Counted from the first letter of the stretch, positions 1 to 9,162 are shown. The stretch is DNA of 64,000 nucleotides from Bacillota bacterium (GCA_023416695.1 JAEZGY010000023.1:15767-79766); one strand, 5' to 3'. Notes: generated by a model from the sequence alone, not told the origin. Translations and numbers: made by a program.

Positions 1-22
1 GCTATCCTCCATGGAATGGTAA
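1..22 (+). CDS. Possible 3' end of upstream gene (partial)
   Basis: Read from position 2, the frame gives LSSMEW and then TAA at 20-22. The stop overlaps the ribosome binding site of the permease that follows, as expected if an ABC ATPase gene sits immediately to the left and is translationally coupled to it. Only seven codons are visible, so neither identity nor reality can be judged from this window. Confidence 0.3.
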
Positions 23-35
23 GGGGGGTGTCACA

Positions 36-2411
36 GTGGAGATTATTACCTTACTAAAAGCAAATTTAACCCATAAAAAAGGAAGCTTTATAAGTATCCT
101 AGTACTGATACTAATTATTGCAACCGTATTAACCTCTGTTTTAAGTATAAAAAATAATATGAACACCCGGGCTAAGGAAGCTCATAAAGCAATAGACACT
201 GGTGATCTTGTTCTCTATATAGAAAACAAACAACTCACCAAAGAGATGGTTGAAAAAGTCAGGGCTTGTAATACCGTGGCTAATCTACGAATAGAAAATG
301 TCATGCATATACATTCTACTTATCTCAATGGAAAAGAATTATCCGTTAACATATTTATCCAAAGCTTTGATGCAGACAATTATCCCTATAAGTTATTTGA
401 TACAGACGGTACTCACTTCGTAAAAGAAAAAGTACCCTTGAAAACCAATGAAGTTCTTTTACCTATCTCTATGAAAGATACCTATAACTGCAAGCAAGGA
501 GATACTCTCAGCATAGACATCGGAACACAAAAATTAGACCTACAAATAAAGGGCTATATTGAAGAACCAATGGCTGGCTCAGATGTAATGGGAATGAAAA
601 ATTTGGTAGTCAGTCAAACTCTATATAATAAGATTCGAACGCTGTCTAATATTGAAACAAAACCGGTTAACAAATACATCTGGGATGGCAAGCTTGTCCA
701 TATCTTTGCAAATAAAGAGTACCTAAATAAATTAGATCAAGTAAGCAATGAAATTAACGATGCTAGTAATATTATAAGTCTATCCTTTACCTCCATGACA
801 AAGGAACAGTCCATTAATTATACTCTATTAATCACTAATATCATTTGCAGTGTACTTCAAGGCTTTGTAGCTATCTTATTTATTGTAGTTATACTAGTGC
901 TTTCCAATACCATTAACAGTAGTATTGAGATGGATTATGTCAATATAGGTATTCTAAAATCACAAGGCTTTACAAAAGCACAGATTCGACTCGTATTTCT
1001 GATTCAGTATCTGGTATCTGGTATCCTTGGAGTCCTGATTGGCATCCTACTCTCCATTCCTCTGGTAAAAATGCTTCGAAACTTATTTATCAACACCTCT
1101 GGACTCTTATTCTCAGGCAATATAGCCATAGGAAAGAGCGTCAGTTCCTTATTAGTAATCCTCTTACTATTGGCAATGTTCATTTTATTAAAAACACGAA
1201 AAGTGTCTAAAATCACCCCTTTGAATGCCATTTCTGGAGGGCTAGACGATGTGTACTTTAAAAATATACTAGAGGCTCCTGTAATGGGAAGATCCAAGTC
1301 ATTTCTTAACCTAAAGCTGGCCTTGCGTCAGATGACTACCAGTGTAGGCTGGTATATGGGAGCCTGCCTCATTATAGGACTGCTTTGCTCTTTCCTCTGT
1401 ATGACAGCATCTTTTAAAGAGACTTTTACAGAAAAATACTACAATGATCTCTTTGGCATTGTTATGGGGGATGTCGAAGTTCAATATACAGATACTGTGG
1501 TAAATAAATCTGAGATAGAATCTACCATAGCCTCCATTACCCCTATTCAAAGTACGTTCCACTATGATTCCTTATACGCCTTATTAGATGGAGAGCCGAC
1601 TCTCATGCAGGTGTTAAATAACACCTCCTATTTTACCTCTATACTAGAAGGTAGAGCTCCAAAATACGACAATGAAATTGTCATTACCAACGTAGTCAGT
1701 AAACGAATTAACAAACATGTTGGAGAAACTGTTATCCTCCAACATGAGAAGACGAAACAGGAATATATCATTTCAGGTATCTATGACAGCTGTGCTGAAT
1801 TAGGGCGTTGTCTTGGTATAAGTCTCGAGGGTGTCTATCTACTGAAGGCAGACTATAAACCTCTAATGTTTCAATACTTTTTAGAGGACTCCTCAAAAGC
1901 TCAACAAGTCATTCAAGCAATCAATACTACCTATTCTAGCACTGGTAATATCACGGCACAAAAGCCTCTCATTATGAATCAAAACTCCATCGACTCAATT
2001 ATGATGAGTTCCAATGTAGTAATGCTCTGCATCTGCTTTATCTCATTACTGTTTGTTATTATTGTAATCTGTATGATCTGCAATAAAATGTTCTTAAAGG
2101 AGAGGCATTCACTGGGAATCTATAAGGCCTTTGGTTTCACCTCTAATAGTCTTAGATTCCAGTATTGCTTCCGTTTTTTATTTGCAGCTGGCATAGGTTG
2201 CATACTGGGAGCTATTGTATTTCTCCTCTTTGGAAACAAGATTGATGGTACTATGCTAAGTCTAGCAGGCATCACCTCCTTTGTGGCACCTGTTACATGG
2301 TTTAATCTAGGACTTCCAATCCTACTCATCTGTCTTACTGTATTTATCTCCTCCTTTGTCACCATGAGAAAGGTAAAAAAGGTGGACGTGAAAACACTTA
2401 TTTGTGAATAG
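36..2411 (+). CDS. FtsX/MacB-type ABC transporter permease
   Basis: This 791-residue membrane protein has the layout of large FtsX-like permeases. There is an N-terminal membrane helix (about 15-37), an extracytoplasmic domain, three helices between about 265 and 390, a second helix and extracytoplasmic domain (about 440-660), and three C-terminal helices (about 665-783). The duplicated halves each carry the conserved segment after a helix pair (GILKSQGFTKAQIRLVF and LGIYKAFGFTSNSLRFQ). Start: GTG at 36 with AAGGGGGG at 21-28. Such permeases pair with a MacB-like ATPase for peptide or lipid export or antibiotic defence; the ATPase is probably just left of the window. It converges on the MutS2-like gene across a shared terminator. 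Confidence 0.85.
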   Translation: MEIITLLKANLTHKKGSFISILVLILIIATVLTSVLSIKNNMNTRAKEAHKAIDTGDLVLYIENKQLTKEMVEKVRACNTVANLRIENVMHIHSTYLNGKELSVNIFIQSFDADNYPYKLFDTDGTHFVKEKVPLKTNEVLLPISMKDTYNCKQGDTLSIDIGTQKLDLQIKGYIEEPMAGSDVMGMKNLVVSQTLYNKIRTLSNIETKPVNKYIWDGKLVHIFANKEYLNKLDQVSNEINDASNIISLSFTSMTKEQSINYTLLITNIICSVLQGFVAILFIVVILVLSNTINSSIEMDYVNIGILKSQGFTKAQIRLVFLIQYLVSGILGVLIGILLSIPLVKMLRNLFINTSGLLFSGNIAIGKSVSSLLVILLLLAMFILLKTRKVSKITPLNAISGGLDDVYFKNILEAPVMGRSKSFLNLKLALRQMTTSVGWYMGACLIIGLLCSFLCMTASFKETFTEKYYNDLFGIVMGDVEVQYTDTVVNKSEIESTIASITPIQSTFHYDSLYALLDGEPTLMQVLNNTSYFTSILEGRAPKYDNEIVITNVVSKRINKHVGETVILQHEKTKQEYIISGIYDSCAELGRCLGISLEGVYLLKADYKPLMFQYFLEDSSKAQQVIQAINTTYSSTGNITAQKPLIMNQNSIDSIMMSSNVVMLCICFISLLFVIIVICMICNKMFLKERHSLGIYKAFGFTSNSLRFQYCFRFLFAAGIGCILGAIVFLLFGNKIDGTMLSLAGITSFVAPVTWFNLGLPILLICLTVFISSFVTMRKVKKVDVKTLICE

Positions 2412-2428
2412 TGAAATAAGTTCTATGG

Positions 2429-2457
2429 AGCCATCCTACTCTTCTTGTAGGATGGCT
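2429..2457 (+). terminator. Terminator shared by convergent genes
   Basis: An 11-bp perfect stem (AGCCATCCTAC, 7-nt loop, GTAGGATGGCT) is followed on the plus strand by TCTTCT. It lies 18 bp after the permease stop and overlaps the last codons of the convergent MutS2-like gene, so it can also cap that transcript. Confidence 0.75.
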
Positions 2458-4361
2458 TCTTCTATATATTTACGCTCCATTTCGTGACGAAGCTTACGAT
2501 TTTCAACAGTATCAAAGATAATGGAGAAATCATAATCCTCTGGATAAAGTTGATCTGCTGCCACCACAAGCTTAATTCTCTTGTGATTAATCCAAATCTT
2601 CTTTCCTGGAAGTTGCACCTTAAGTACCCCTTTATCATCTGCAGGACAGCATACAATACCTATCTTTTTATCTGGTAGCACCATGACACTGTCTCCTATA
2701 TGGTACTGTTTTGCTTCCTCCTGCTGATTACTTAGCACCATCTTTTTCTTTATTTGGGAGGATGTTTTACTTTTGATTCCTTGCTTTTCACTATGGTTAG
2801 CAATTTCATTTTGTAGCTGATCTAAATTATCTGGCACATTTTCTCCGTAAGCTGCTTCTAGGGCATTCTTTAACATGGATACTGGCATTCCAAGCTTTTC
2901 TGCAATATAGAAGGCACAGCTTTCTCCTGCCTCTCCTATAATAAGCTGATACATTGGACGAAGGCTCTCTCTATCAAAGGTCATTCGGGCATTGATAATA
3001 CCCTCCTCCTTGTCTGCAAAATGCTTTACCTCAGGATAATGCGTCGTCACTAAGAATAAGGCTTTACTTTTCTTAAGCTCCTTTAAAATAGCAATGGCAA
3101 TACCCATTCCTTCCGTAGGGTCTGTTCCCGAACCCATTTCATCCATAATTACCAAACTATCCTTGTTTACCATTTCTAAAATCTCAAGTATATTGGTAAT
3201 GTGAGAAGAAAAAGTAGAAAGATTCTCTGTAATGTTCTGACCATCTCCAATGTCACAAAGGTAGTTGCTATTCATACAAAGTTCTGCTTCCTCACAACCT
3301 ACATGAAGACCACACTGAGCCATCATACAGGTTAAGGCTACCGTTTTAATAGCTACTGTCTTACCTCCTGTATTAGGACCAGTGATAATAATTCCTTGTA
3401 CACCACTGCCAATCTCAAACTGAAGTGGAACACAATTCTTAGAGTCTAACAAAGGATGTCTTCCATTTTTTATTCGGATATAACGGTCTGTTGTTATCTT
3501 TGGCTCAATGGCATTCATCTCTATACTTAGTTTTCCTTTGGAGAAAATGAAATCTAGTTTTTCCACCGTTCGAGTATTCTCTTCCATAATCTCTGTCTTA
3601 TCTGCCAACATACCAGACAACGTATATAAGATACGTCTTTCTTCATTTTCTTCCTCTATTCTCAACCACTGCAATTCCTCATTTAGCTTTGCTACTGCTA
3701 CTGGTTCAATAAATAGGGTATTTCCTGTAGAGGATTTATCAATCACAGAGCCGGGAATCTTAAACTTACACTCTTTTTTTACAGGTACACAGAGGCGGCC
3801 ACTTCTTAAGGTACTGTAGTTGTCTGACATACAGTCCTTATTGCCTCTCATAATCATGTCTGCCTTTTCTCTCATCTTGTTTTCCGCTCTCTCAATATCG
3901 CCCCGAAGACTTCTTAATAGCTTAGAGGCATGATCATCCACTCTACCACCACGAATCTGAGATTGAATGGCTTCTCTAATTCCCTCTAAGGAATTAAGAT
4001 TCTCATCATAGTATGGTAAAGATAGAGGAAGCTGCTTTCCTCTAACTAAATAAGCCTTTAGCCTTTGAATTCCTACAAGGGCTCTAGCAACGGTTTCTAA
4101 CTGCTCTGGCATAAGACAGCCCTCTATCTTTGCTAGGGCTATTAACTCACTAATCCCAGCTAGAGAAACCATAGGCGGTGCCCCTATTTTCTCAATAAGA
4201 GTTCTGGCCTCTGTAGTCTCTCTTTGTCTAGCTAGAAGCTGATTCTCCGAGAGAGAAATAGTTGTTCTACCAATTTCCTCTTTCGCTCCTTCTGTTAACG
4301 CATATTCCATCCATTTTTTCTTTATCAGATCAAGTTCTAATACTTTTTCTACATTTATCAT
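2436..4361 (-). CDS. MutS2-like ATPase lacking the Smr domain
   Basis: The protein has the MutS core and clamp followed by the MutS ATPase domain: Walker A GPNTGGKT at about 328-335 and Walker B LVIMDEMGSGTDP near 405, then TTHYPEVK. Full MutS2 (about 780 residues) ends in an Smr nuclease domain, but this protein stops at about 641 residues after a KOW-like segment (GDSVMVLPDKKIGIV). MutS2 proteins bind branched DNA or collided ribosomes, and Smr is the nuclease part, so this form may bind and hydrolyse ATP without cutting. Start: ATG at 4361 with GGAAAGG eight bases upstream; the GTG at 4370 lies inside that ribosome binding site and is rejected. A separate full-length MutS2 probably exists elsewhere in the genome (inference). 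Confidence 0.85.
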   Translation of the reverse strand: MINVEKVLELDLIKKKWMEYALTEGAKEEIGRTTISLSENQLLARQRETTEARTLIEKIGAPPMVSLAGISELIALAKIEGCLMPEQLETVARALVGIQRLKAYLVRGKQLPLSLPYYDENLNSLEGIREAIQSQIRGGRVDDHASKLLRSLRGDIERAENKMREKADMIMRGNKDCMSDNYSTLRSGRLCVPVKKECKFKIPGSVIDKSSTGNTLFIEPVAVAKLNEELQWLRIEEENEERRILYTLSGMLADKTEIMEENTRTVEKLDFIFSKGKLSIEMNAIEPKITTDRYIRIKNGRHPLLDSKNCVPLQFEIGSGVQGIIITGPNTGGKTVAIKTVALTCMMAQCGLHVGCEEAELCMNSNYLCDIGDGQNITENLSTFSSHITNILEILEMVNKDSLVIMDEMGSGTDPTEGMGIAIAILKELKKSKALFLVTTHYPEVKHFADKEEGIINARMTFDRESLRPMYQLIIGEAGESCAFYIAEKLGMPVSMLKNALEAAYGENVPDNLDQLQNEIANHSEKQGIKSKTSSQIKKKMVLSNQQEEAKQYHIGDSVMVLPDKKIGIVCCPADDKGVLKVQLPGKKIWINHKRIKLVVAADQLYPEDYDFSIIFDTVENRKLRHEMERKYIEEAILQEE

Positions 4362-4562
4362 AATAATCACCTTTCCTTATATACTACACCTGGTGACCTC
4401 CGGTCACTCGGTGATGGACACTCGCCAATGTGCGTATTTGTTTATACCAGAATACCTCGTATACAGATGCGAGCATCTGATACGAGCTCTTCAGGTATAA
4501 CAAGCACTGCGTGCTTGGCTCGTTATATATCACGTACTACGTGCTTGGCTCGTTATATACAC

Positions 4563-4602
4563 AAAAAGCCATAACGTATTGCATTACAATACTTCATGGC
4601 TT
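4563..4602 (-). terminator. Minus-strand intrinsic terminator
   Basis: On the minus strand AAGCCAT and ATGGCTT enclose a second stem (GTATTG/CAATAC) and are followed by TTTTTG. It lies upstream of the MutS2-like gene, with no minus-strand gene to its right, so it either ends a small RNA or acts as an attenuator in the mutS2 leader. Confidence 0.6.
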
Positions 4603-4705
4603 CATTAAAAATCTCTATAATTAACAAAGAGTTTTGCTTGCAAAACTCTCCTCCTGGGGTGGGTCGTGAAAACGACATTATCCATACCACCGCAGTGCGA
4701 TATCG

Positions 4706-4732
4706 GCTTTCTGTATTTTAGAAAGCTTTTTT
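4706..4732 (+). terminator. Plus-strand intrinsic terminator
   Basis: GCTTTCT, 7-nt loop, AGAAAGC, then TTTTTT: a canonical Rho-independent terminator reading rightward. No plus-strand gene precedes it between here and 2411, which suggests a short non-coding plus-strand transcript in the palindrome-rich interval. Confidence 0.6.
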
Positions 4733-4772
4733 ATTTATAGGAACATGCGAAGCAAGTTCCTATAAATAAAAA
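4728..4772. terminator. 17-bp perfect inverted repeat, bidirectional terminator-like
   Basis: TTTTTATTTATAGGAAC at 4728-4744 pairs perfectly with its complement at 4756-4772 across an 11-nt loop. The A/T-rich ends give a U-run on either strand. The stem is longer than most terminators. Confidence 0.6.
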
Positions 4773-5027
4773 ACACGGCACTTCTGCCATGCTAAACGAC
4801 TCTCTAAAAATAAGTTGTTGTGGGATTGGAAGCATATTGTAAGACAGATATAAAAGGGCAGACTTCTAGCAGGACTAAGAACCTTTCCTTTCAACTATTC
4901 AATTCATTGAACTATCTTACTTCAACAATTAACATGCAAATTCCCTTTCTATCTATATCATATGTAGAGTACATCATTTACAAAATATTGTCAATACTTT
5001 AATCATATCACAATTTTTTTAAATTAT

Positions 5028-5056
5028 TGTGACCTAATCCACTTCTGAATCGTGTT
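5028..5056 (+). promoter_or_regulatory. Possible ECF-type promoter (autoregulation)
   Basis: TGTGACC (5028-5034), 16 bp, CGTGTT (5051-5056) resembles ECF-sigma promoters in spacing and in the CGT of the -10 element. It is immediately upstream of the sigma gene, which is where an autoregulated ECF promoter would be. The leader would be very short. Inference only. Confidence 0.3.
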
Positions 5057-5075
5057 ATGTATAAGGAGGTATGAA

Positions 5076-5552
5076 ATGGACTCAACGATTGAACAGGTCT
5101 ATGAGAAATATGCTGATATGCTTTTTCGTCTTGCCTATTCCATGGTGTTATCCTCACACGATGCGGAGGATGTGGTCCATGATGTATATGCAAAATATCT
5201 TGCCAAATCTCCCTCTTTTCGAGATGAGGAGCATGAAAAAGCTTGGTTTCTTAGAGTGACCGTCAACCAATGTCATGATTTCTCAAAAAAACAAGCCTAT
5301 AGAAATTATACCCCCTTGGAGGAAGTAGTGGCTTCAACAGCTACCACGGAGGATTTAGGACTATTACCAGCAGTCTTATCCCTGGATGAAAAGTATAAAA
5401 CCGTTGTACTACTGCATTATTTTGAAGGATATTCTGTAGAGGAAATTGCATTTTATCTGAAATTATCAAATTCTGCTGTAAAGATGAGATTATCTAGAGG
5501 TAGAGAAAAGCTTAAAAATATGATTGGAAAGGAGAACGCCTATGTTTCATAA
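5076..5552 (+). CDS. ECF RNA polymerase sigma factor
   Basis: A 158-residue sigma-70 family protein of ECF size. Region 2 is at the N terminus (VYEKYADMLFRLAYSMVLS, then DAEDVVHDVYAK). Region 4 is at the C terminus (LDEKYKTVVLLHYFEGYSVEEIA, then NSAVKMRLSRGREKL, the helix-turn-helix). It redirects RNA polymerase to a small regulon. Start: ATG at 5076 with AAGGAGG six bases upstream; the GTG at 5052 has no ribosome binding site and would precede the likely promoter. It overlaps the membrane protein downstream by 11 bp, the usual arrangement for a sigma/anti-sigma pair, and heads a five-gene operon. Confidence 0.93.
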   Translation: MDSTIEQVYEKYADMLFRLAYSMVLSSHDAEDVVHDVYAKYLAKSPSFRDEEHEKAWFLRVTVNQCHDFSKKQAYRNYTPLEEVVASTATTEDLGLLPAVLSLDEKYKTVVLLHYFEGYSVEEIAFYLKLSNSAVKMRLSRGREKLKNMIGKENAYVS

Positions 5553-6096
5553 AAAAGAAATTGAACTATATCAAAGTATCACTGCCCCTGACTCATTAAA
5601 ACAAAGGGTGGTAGATACATCTTCGAAACCGGCTCCTAGACCATGGTATGCTAAGCGTATCCCCTTGGTTACTGCTGCATCCTTGGTTTTACTCCTTTGG
5701 GCAGTATACTTAACGACTCTTTCCTCTCCTAACATGGTTCTTCTAGCCGAAGGTAAGAAAATAGGTACCACTCCTATTGAGCTATCCTATCAGTATCCAG
5801 CTGCCAAGGCAAATAATTTGTATATGGACGACAACTCCTTTTCCACCATGCTTAAAATAGATGTTTCTGGAAACACTACCATTACAGTATCTGGTGGAAC
5901 CATTTACGACACAGAGAATAGTAATTATGCTGGTAAGAGTATCACCATTGCTAAGGATACTAGCCTTTGCTGGACAGTTGATAATGAGGCAGATTTTGAT
6001 TCTCTTCTACTGACAGCAAATTATGGCCACACCACAAACACTTATATTCTCGAAAAAAACAAAAAAACTGGGATATGGATGATATCCCAACAATAA
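5542..6096 (+). CDS. Single-pass membrane protein, candidate anti-sigma factor
   Basis: The 184-residue protein has a short cytoplasmic N terminus (about 35 residues, with ITAPDSLKQRV typical of anti-sigma N termini), one membrane helix (about 40-60) and an extracytoplasmic domain rich in beta strands. No HxxxCxxC zinc motif is present, so it is not a classical zinc anti-sigma factor. Start: ATG at 5542 with AAAGGAGA before it. The gene overlaps the sigma gene by 11 bp. Position, topology and size support an anti-sigma role; the sequence alone does not prove it. The extracytoplasmic domain would be the sensor (inference). Confidence 0.65.
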   Translation: MFHKKEIELYQSITAPDSLKQRVVDTSSKPAPRPWYAKRIPLVTAASLVLLLWAVYLTTLSSPNMVLLAEGKKIGTTPIELSYQYPAAKANNLYMDDNSFSTMLKIDVSGNTTITVSGGTIYDTENSNYAGKSITIAKDTSLCWTVDNEADFDSLLLTANYGHTTNTYILEKNKKTGIWMISQQ

Positions 6097-6114
6097 ACTT
6101 GGAGGAAATTAAAA

Positions 6115-6657
6115 ATGAAAAGAGTTTTAGCACTTGTACTAGTAACTATTATGTCCGCTTCCCTACTTGCTGGATGCGGCAAAAAAAATGCAGCTGAGCC
6201 ATCTCAAACGCCATCTGCGAAACCTGCTCTAACTATGGATCTTACTCAAATCATGGATAAAATCTATGAGAACAAAAAAGTTGAATTAAACTTAGCTACT
6301 ATTCCAGTAGATCTTACAGATGTAGATGCAGTAACTGCTTACACTGGTTTAAAGGACGCTTCCAAAATCAAAGAGGTAGTTGTATCTGAGCCAATGATGG
6401 GTTCTCAGGCTTACTCCTTAGTATTAGTAAGAACAAATGACAGTGCTGATGCAGCAGCTGTTGCTGATGAAATGAAAACTGGTATTGACCCAAGAAAATG
6501 GATCTGTGTAGAAGCTGATGATCTTAAGGTTGCTACTTACGGCGATGTAGTAATGCTTATTATGGTATCCACTCAGTTAGCTGACACCGTTACTGCAGAT
6601 GAAATTGTAAATGCATTTCAGACTGTAGCTGGTGGAACACTAGACTCTGTTAAATAA
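6115..6657 (+). CDS. DUF4358 lipoprotein
   Basis: A 180-residue secreted lipoprotein. The signal peptide ends in a lipobox (SLLAGC, lipidated Cys at about 20), followed by a Ser/Pro/Lys linker and a DUF4358 domain (about 45-175, including EPMMGSQAYSLVLVR and DPRKWICVEADDLKVA). DUF4358 lipoproteins are common in Clostridia beside MBOAT and DHHW genes; their biochemical role is unknown. Ribosome binding site GGAGG at 6101-6105. It sits 18 bp after the anti-sigma candidate and 3 bp before the MBOAT gene, so all are probably one transcript. Confidence 0.85.
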   Translation: MKRVLALVLVTIMSASLLAGCGKKNAAEPSQTPSAKPALTMDLTQIMDKIYENKKVELNLATIPVDLTDVDAVTAYTGLKDASKIKEVVVSEPMMGSQAYSLVLVRTNDSADAAAVADEMKTGIDPRKWICVEADDLKVATYGDVVMLIMVSTQLADTVTADEIVNAFQTVAGGTLDSVK

Positions 6658-6660
6658 ACT

Positions 6661-8043
6661 ATGATATTTTCCAGTATACCATTCCTTTATTATTTTCTAC
6701 CAATGACATTACTCCTTTATTTGGTTTCTCCAAAACGCCTTAAAAATGCCAGCTTGCTTCTGGCTAGTCTTGTCTTTTATGGTTGGGGGGAACCAAAATA
6801 TCTATTGTTGATGGTAGTTTCAATCTTAACAGGTTATGTATTTGGAATACTGATTGAACAATCTAAAAGTAAGAAAAGAGCCAGATTTTATCTGGTTCTT
6901 TCTTTACTAGTAAGTGTAGGTATTCTAGGCTTTTTTAAATACGCCGACTTTTTTATTACAAATGTCAATGCTGTAACAGGATTATCGATTCCTCTGCTTT
7001 CTATTGCATTACCTATTGGAATTAGCTTTTACACCTTCCAGATTCTAAGCTATGGCGTAGATGTCTACCGAAAAGATGTAGCTGCTCAGAGAAATCTCAT
7101 AGATTTTGCCACCTATGTTACTATGTTTCCTCAGCTAATTGCTGGACCTATCGTGCGCTACAGTGATATAGAAAGTGAGTTAAAGGTACGATGCTATAGC
7201 TTTGAACAGACTTATGAGGGAATTCGTCGATTTATTATTGGCTTGTCCAAAAAGGTCTTAATTGCCAATCTTCTAGGTGAGTTATGTAGTATTTTCAAAG
7301 ATTCCGATGAAAAATCCGTTCTCTTTTATTGGGTATATGCGATATCCTATACTCTTCATATCTACTTTGACTTTTCCGGATATAGCGATATGGCCATTGG
7401 GCTTGGTCGAATTCTAGGATTTACCTTTCCAGAAAACTTTAATTATCCGTACATCTCTAAGAGTATCACAGAGTTCTGGAGAAGATGGCATATGTCACTT
7501 GGCTCCTGGTTTAGAGATTATGTCTACATCCCTATGGGTGGAAACCGTGTTCCTATGATAAGATGGTTTCTTAACATTCTAGTGGTTTGGATGTTAACTG
7601 GTTTCTGGCATGGTGCTAGTTGGAACTTTATCGTATGGGGACTTTTCTTTGCCGTCTTTTTAATTCTAGAGAAGCTGTTTTTAGGCAAGCTGTTAGCAAA
7701 AGCTCCTTCTCCTTTGGTTCACTTTTATGTTATGTTCCTAGTAACTCTAAGCTTTGTTATCTTTGATGCAATTAACCTAGATGAGGCTGGTGCTTATCTA
7801 TTAGCTATGGCAGGAGGAAAAGGTCTTCCCTTTAGTACTGTGGAAACCCTTTATTACCTAAAAAGCTATGGTATGATTCTACTAATTGCCATGATTGGTT
7901 GCCTCCCTATAGCAAAATGGAGCAAGCTTAGGTCATTAAAGAATTCTTATGTAGAAGCTTTCTTACTCTTAGGACTATTATTATTGGTTACCGCCTATTT
8001 AGTGGACGGTTCCTTTAACCCATTTTTGTATTTTAGATTTTAG
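6661..8043 (+). CDS. MBOAT family O-acyltransferase (AlgI/PatA-like)
   Basis: A 460-residue polytopic membrane protein of the MBOAT family. It carries the family signatures EFWRRWHMSLGSWFRDYVYIP (His 277) and LTGFWHGASWNF (His 317, the catalytic MBOAT histidine). AlgI-type members pass acetyl groups across the membrane to a secreted transferase that O-acetylates an exopolysaccharide or wall polymer. The next gene encodes the expected extracytoplasmic partner and starts within 10 bp. ATG at 6661 follows the DUF4358 stop directly and no strong ribosome binding site is visible, suggesting coupling. The acceptor glycan cannot be read from the sequence. Confidence 0.92.
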   Translation: MIFSSIPFLYYFLPMTLLLYLVSPKRLKNASLLLASLVFYGWGEPKYLLLMVVSILTGYVFGILIEQSKSKKRARFYLVLSLLVSVGILGFFKYADFFITNVNAVTGLSIPLLSIALPIGISFYTFQILSYGVDVYRKDVAAQRNLIDFATYVTMFPQLIAGPIVRYSDIESELKVRCYSFEQTYEGIRRFIIGLSKKVLIANLLGELCSIFKDSDEKSVLFYWVYAISYTLHIYFDFSGYSDMAIGLGRILGFTFPENFNYPYISKSITEFWRRWHMSLGSWFRDYVYIPMGGNRVPMIRWFLNILVVWMLTGFWHGASWNFIVWGLFFAVFLILEKLFLGKLLAKAPSPLVHFYVMFLVTLSFVIFDAINLDEAGAYLLAMAGGKGLPFSTVETLYYLKSYGMILLIAMIGCLPIAKWSKLRSLKNSYVEAFLLLGLLLLVTAYLVDGSFNPFLYFRF

Positions 8044-8052
8044 GTGGTGTAT

Positions 8053-9153
8053 ATGAAGAAAAAAACCTATGTTTTTGTATGTCTTATAGGCTCTGTATGG
8101 CTACTTCTATCGGTTGCCTGCTTAATCAAAAAGCCGACTGAAACCTCTGACACAGAGAGAAGAGCTCTAGCTCAATTTCCTGCTCTTACCACAGAGACCT
8201 TACTAGCGGGGAAATTTGCTTCAGAGTTTGAGGCCTATGCCACAGATCAATTTCCACTTCGCAATCAGTTTCGGACACTAAAAGCAATGTGGCAATACTA
8301 TGGTTACTTACAGTCAGATAATAATGGTATCTACATTATGGATGGACATGCTGGAAAGATTGAGTACCCTCTAAAAACATCTTCTATTAAAAATGCCTGT
8401 GAGAAATTCACCTATTTATATGAGAAGTATATCAAAGATAAAAACTGTAACGTATATGCCTCAGTAGTCCCAGATAAAGGTTACTTTATGGCAAAGGAAG
8501 GTGGCTATCTATCTCTTGACTATGAACAGTTATTTACTATGGTAAAAGAGGGGCTTCCATTTGCAACCTATATCCAACTTGCGGATTCTCTAGAGTTATC
8601 TGACTACTATAAGACAGATACCCACTGGCGACAAGAGGAAATTGTGGATGTTGCCAAGAAAATAGCATCTGCTATGGGGATAACTTCTAGGATTTCTTGG
8701 AACTTTACGAAAGTAAAAACAGACCAGCCTTTTTACGGAGTATATTATGGGCAAGCTGCTCTTCCTTTAAAGAGTGACACCCTATATTATCTCACCAATC
8801 CTATTATAGAAGGTTCTGTGGTGTATCATGCAGACACTAACGCCACTACAGCAGTTTATGATAAGGATAAGCTGGCTAGCAAAGATCCTTATGAAATGTT
8901 TTTATCGGGAGCTGCTCCTATTCTTACAATTGAGAATTCAGAAGCGGAGACAGACAAGGAACTTGTAGTCTTTCGAGATTCTTTTGGTAGTAGTCTTACT
9001 CCTTTACTCATAGAGGCCTACTCCAAAATCACTTTAGTGGATACTCGTTATATCCACAGTGATTTAGTTGGAAATTACGTTGATTTTGATAATGCAGATG
9101 TATTATTTTTATATAGCACTTTGGTGTTAAACAACTCTACGGTATTGAAATAG
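8053..9153 (+). CDS. DHHW/AlgX-like secreted O-acetylation protein
   Basis: The 366-residue protein has one N-terminal membrane anchor (about 5-25) and an extracytoplasmic SGNH-like domain of the DHHW/AlgJ-AlgX group. Visible motifs are TDTHW (the D-x-H-W signature) near residue 190 and FRDSFGSSLTPLL near the C terminus, with the serine of the hydrolase fold. It should accept acetyl groups from the MBOAT protein and place them on a surface glycan. Start: ATG at 8053 with AGGTGG upstream; the GTG at 8044 abuts the MBOAT stop and lies inside that site. It is the last gene of the sigma-led operon, closed by a 17-bp hairpin. Confidence 0.87.
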   Translation: MKKKTYVFVCLIGSVWLLLSVACLIKKPTETSDTERRALAQFPALTTETLLAGKFASEFEAYATDQFPLRNQFRTLKAMWQYYGYLQSDNNGIYIMDGHAGKIEYPLKTSSIKNACEKFTYLYEKYIKDKNCNVYASVVPDKGYFMAKEGGYLSLDYEQLFTMVKEGLPFATYIQLADSLELSDYYKTDTHWRQEEIVDVAKKIASAMGITSRISWNFTKVKTDQPFYGVYYGQAALPLKSDTLYYLTNPIIEGSVVYHADTNATTAVYDKDKLASKDPYEMFLSGAAPILTIENSEAETDKELVVFRDSFGSSLTPLLIEAYSKITLVDTRYIHSDLVGNYVDFDNADVLFLYSTLVLNNSTVLK

Positions 9154-9162
9154 AGATTGGGT

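Larger units (their letters stand above)
4371..5075. other. Gene-free, palindrome-rich interval
   Basis: About 700 bp without a credible gene. The left 400 bp hold a dense run of hairpins: CTCGTAT/ATACGAG with CAGATGC/GCATCTG (4456-4486), CAAGCAC/GTGCTTG (4501-4518), CACGTA/TACGTG, a GUCGU-GAAA-ACGAC GNRA hairpin (4664-4677) and three terminator-like hairpins listed separately. A 19-base block (gtgcttggctcgttatata) occurs twice, ending near 4528 and 4558. A weak plus-strand promoter TTGTTT-16-TATACA is at 4438-4465. The right half, 4800-5027, shows nothing I can name. Confidence 0.5.

Noticed and set aside
4820..5002. A 60-codon plus-strand frame before the sigma gene
   Set aside because: Low-complexity A/T-rich content, no ribosome binding site, and it ends in the likely promoter region.
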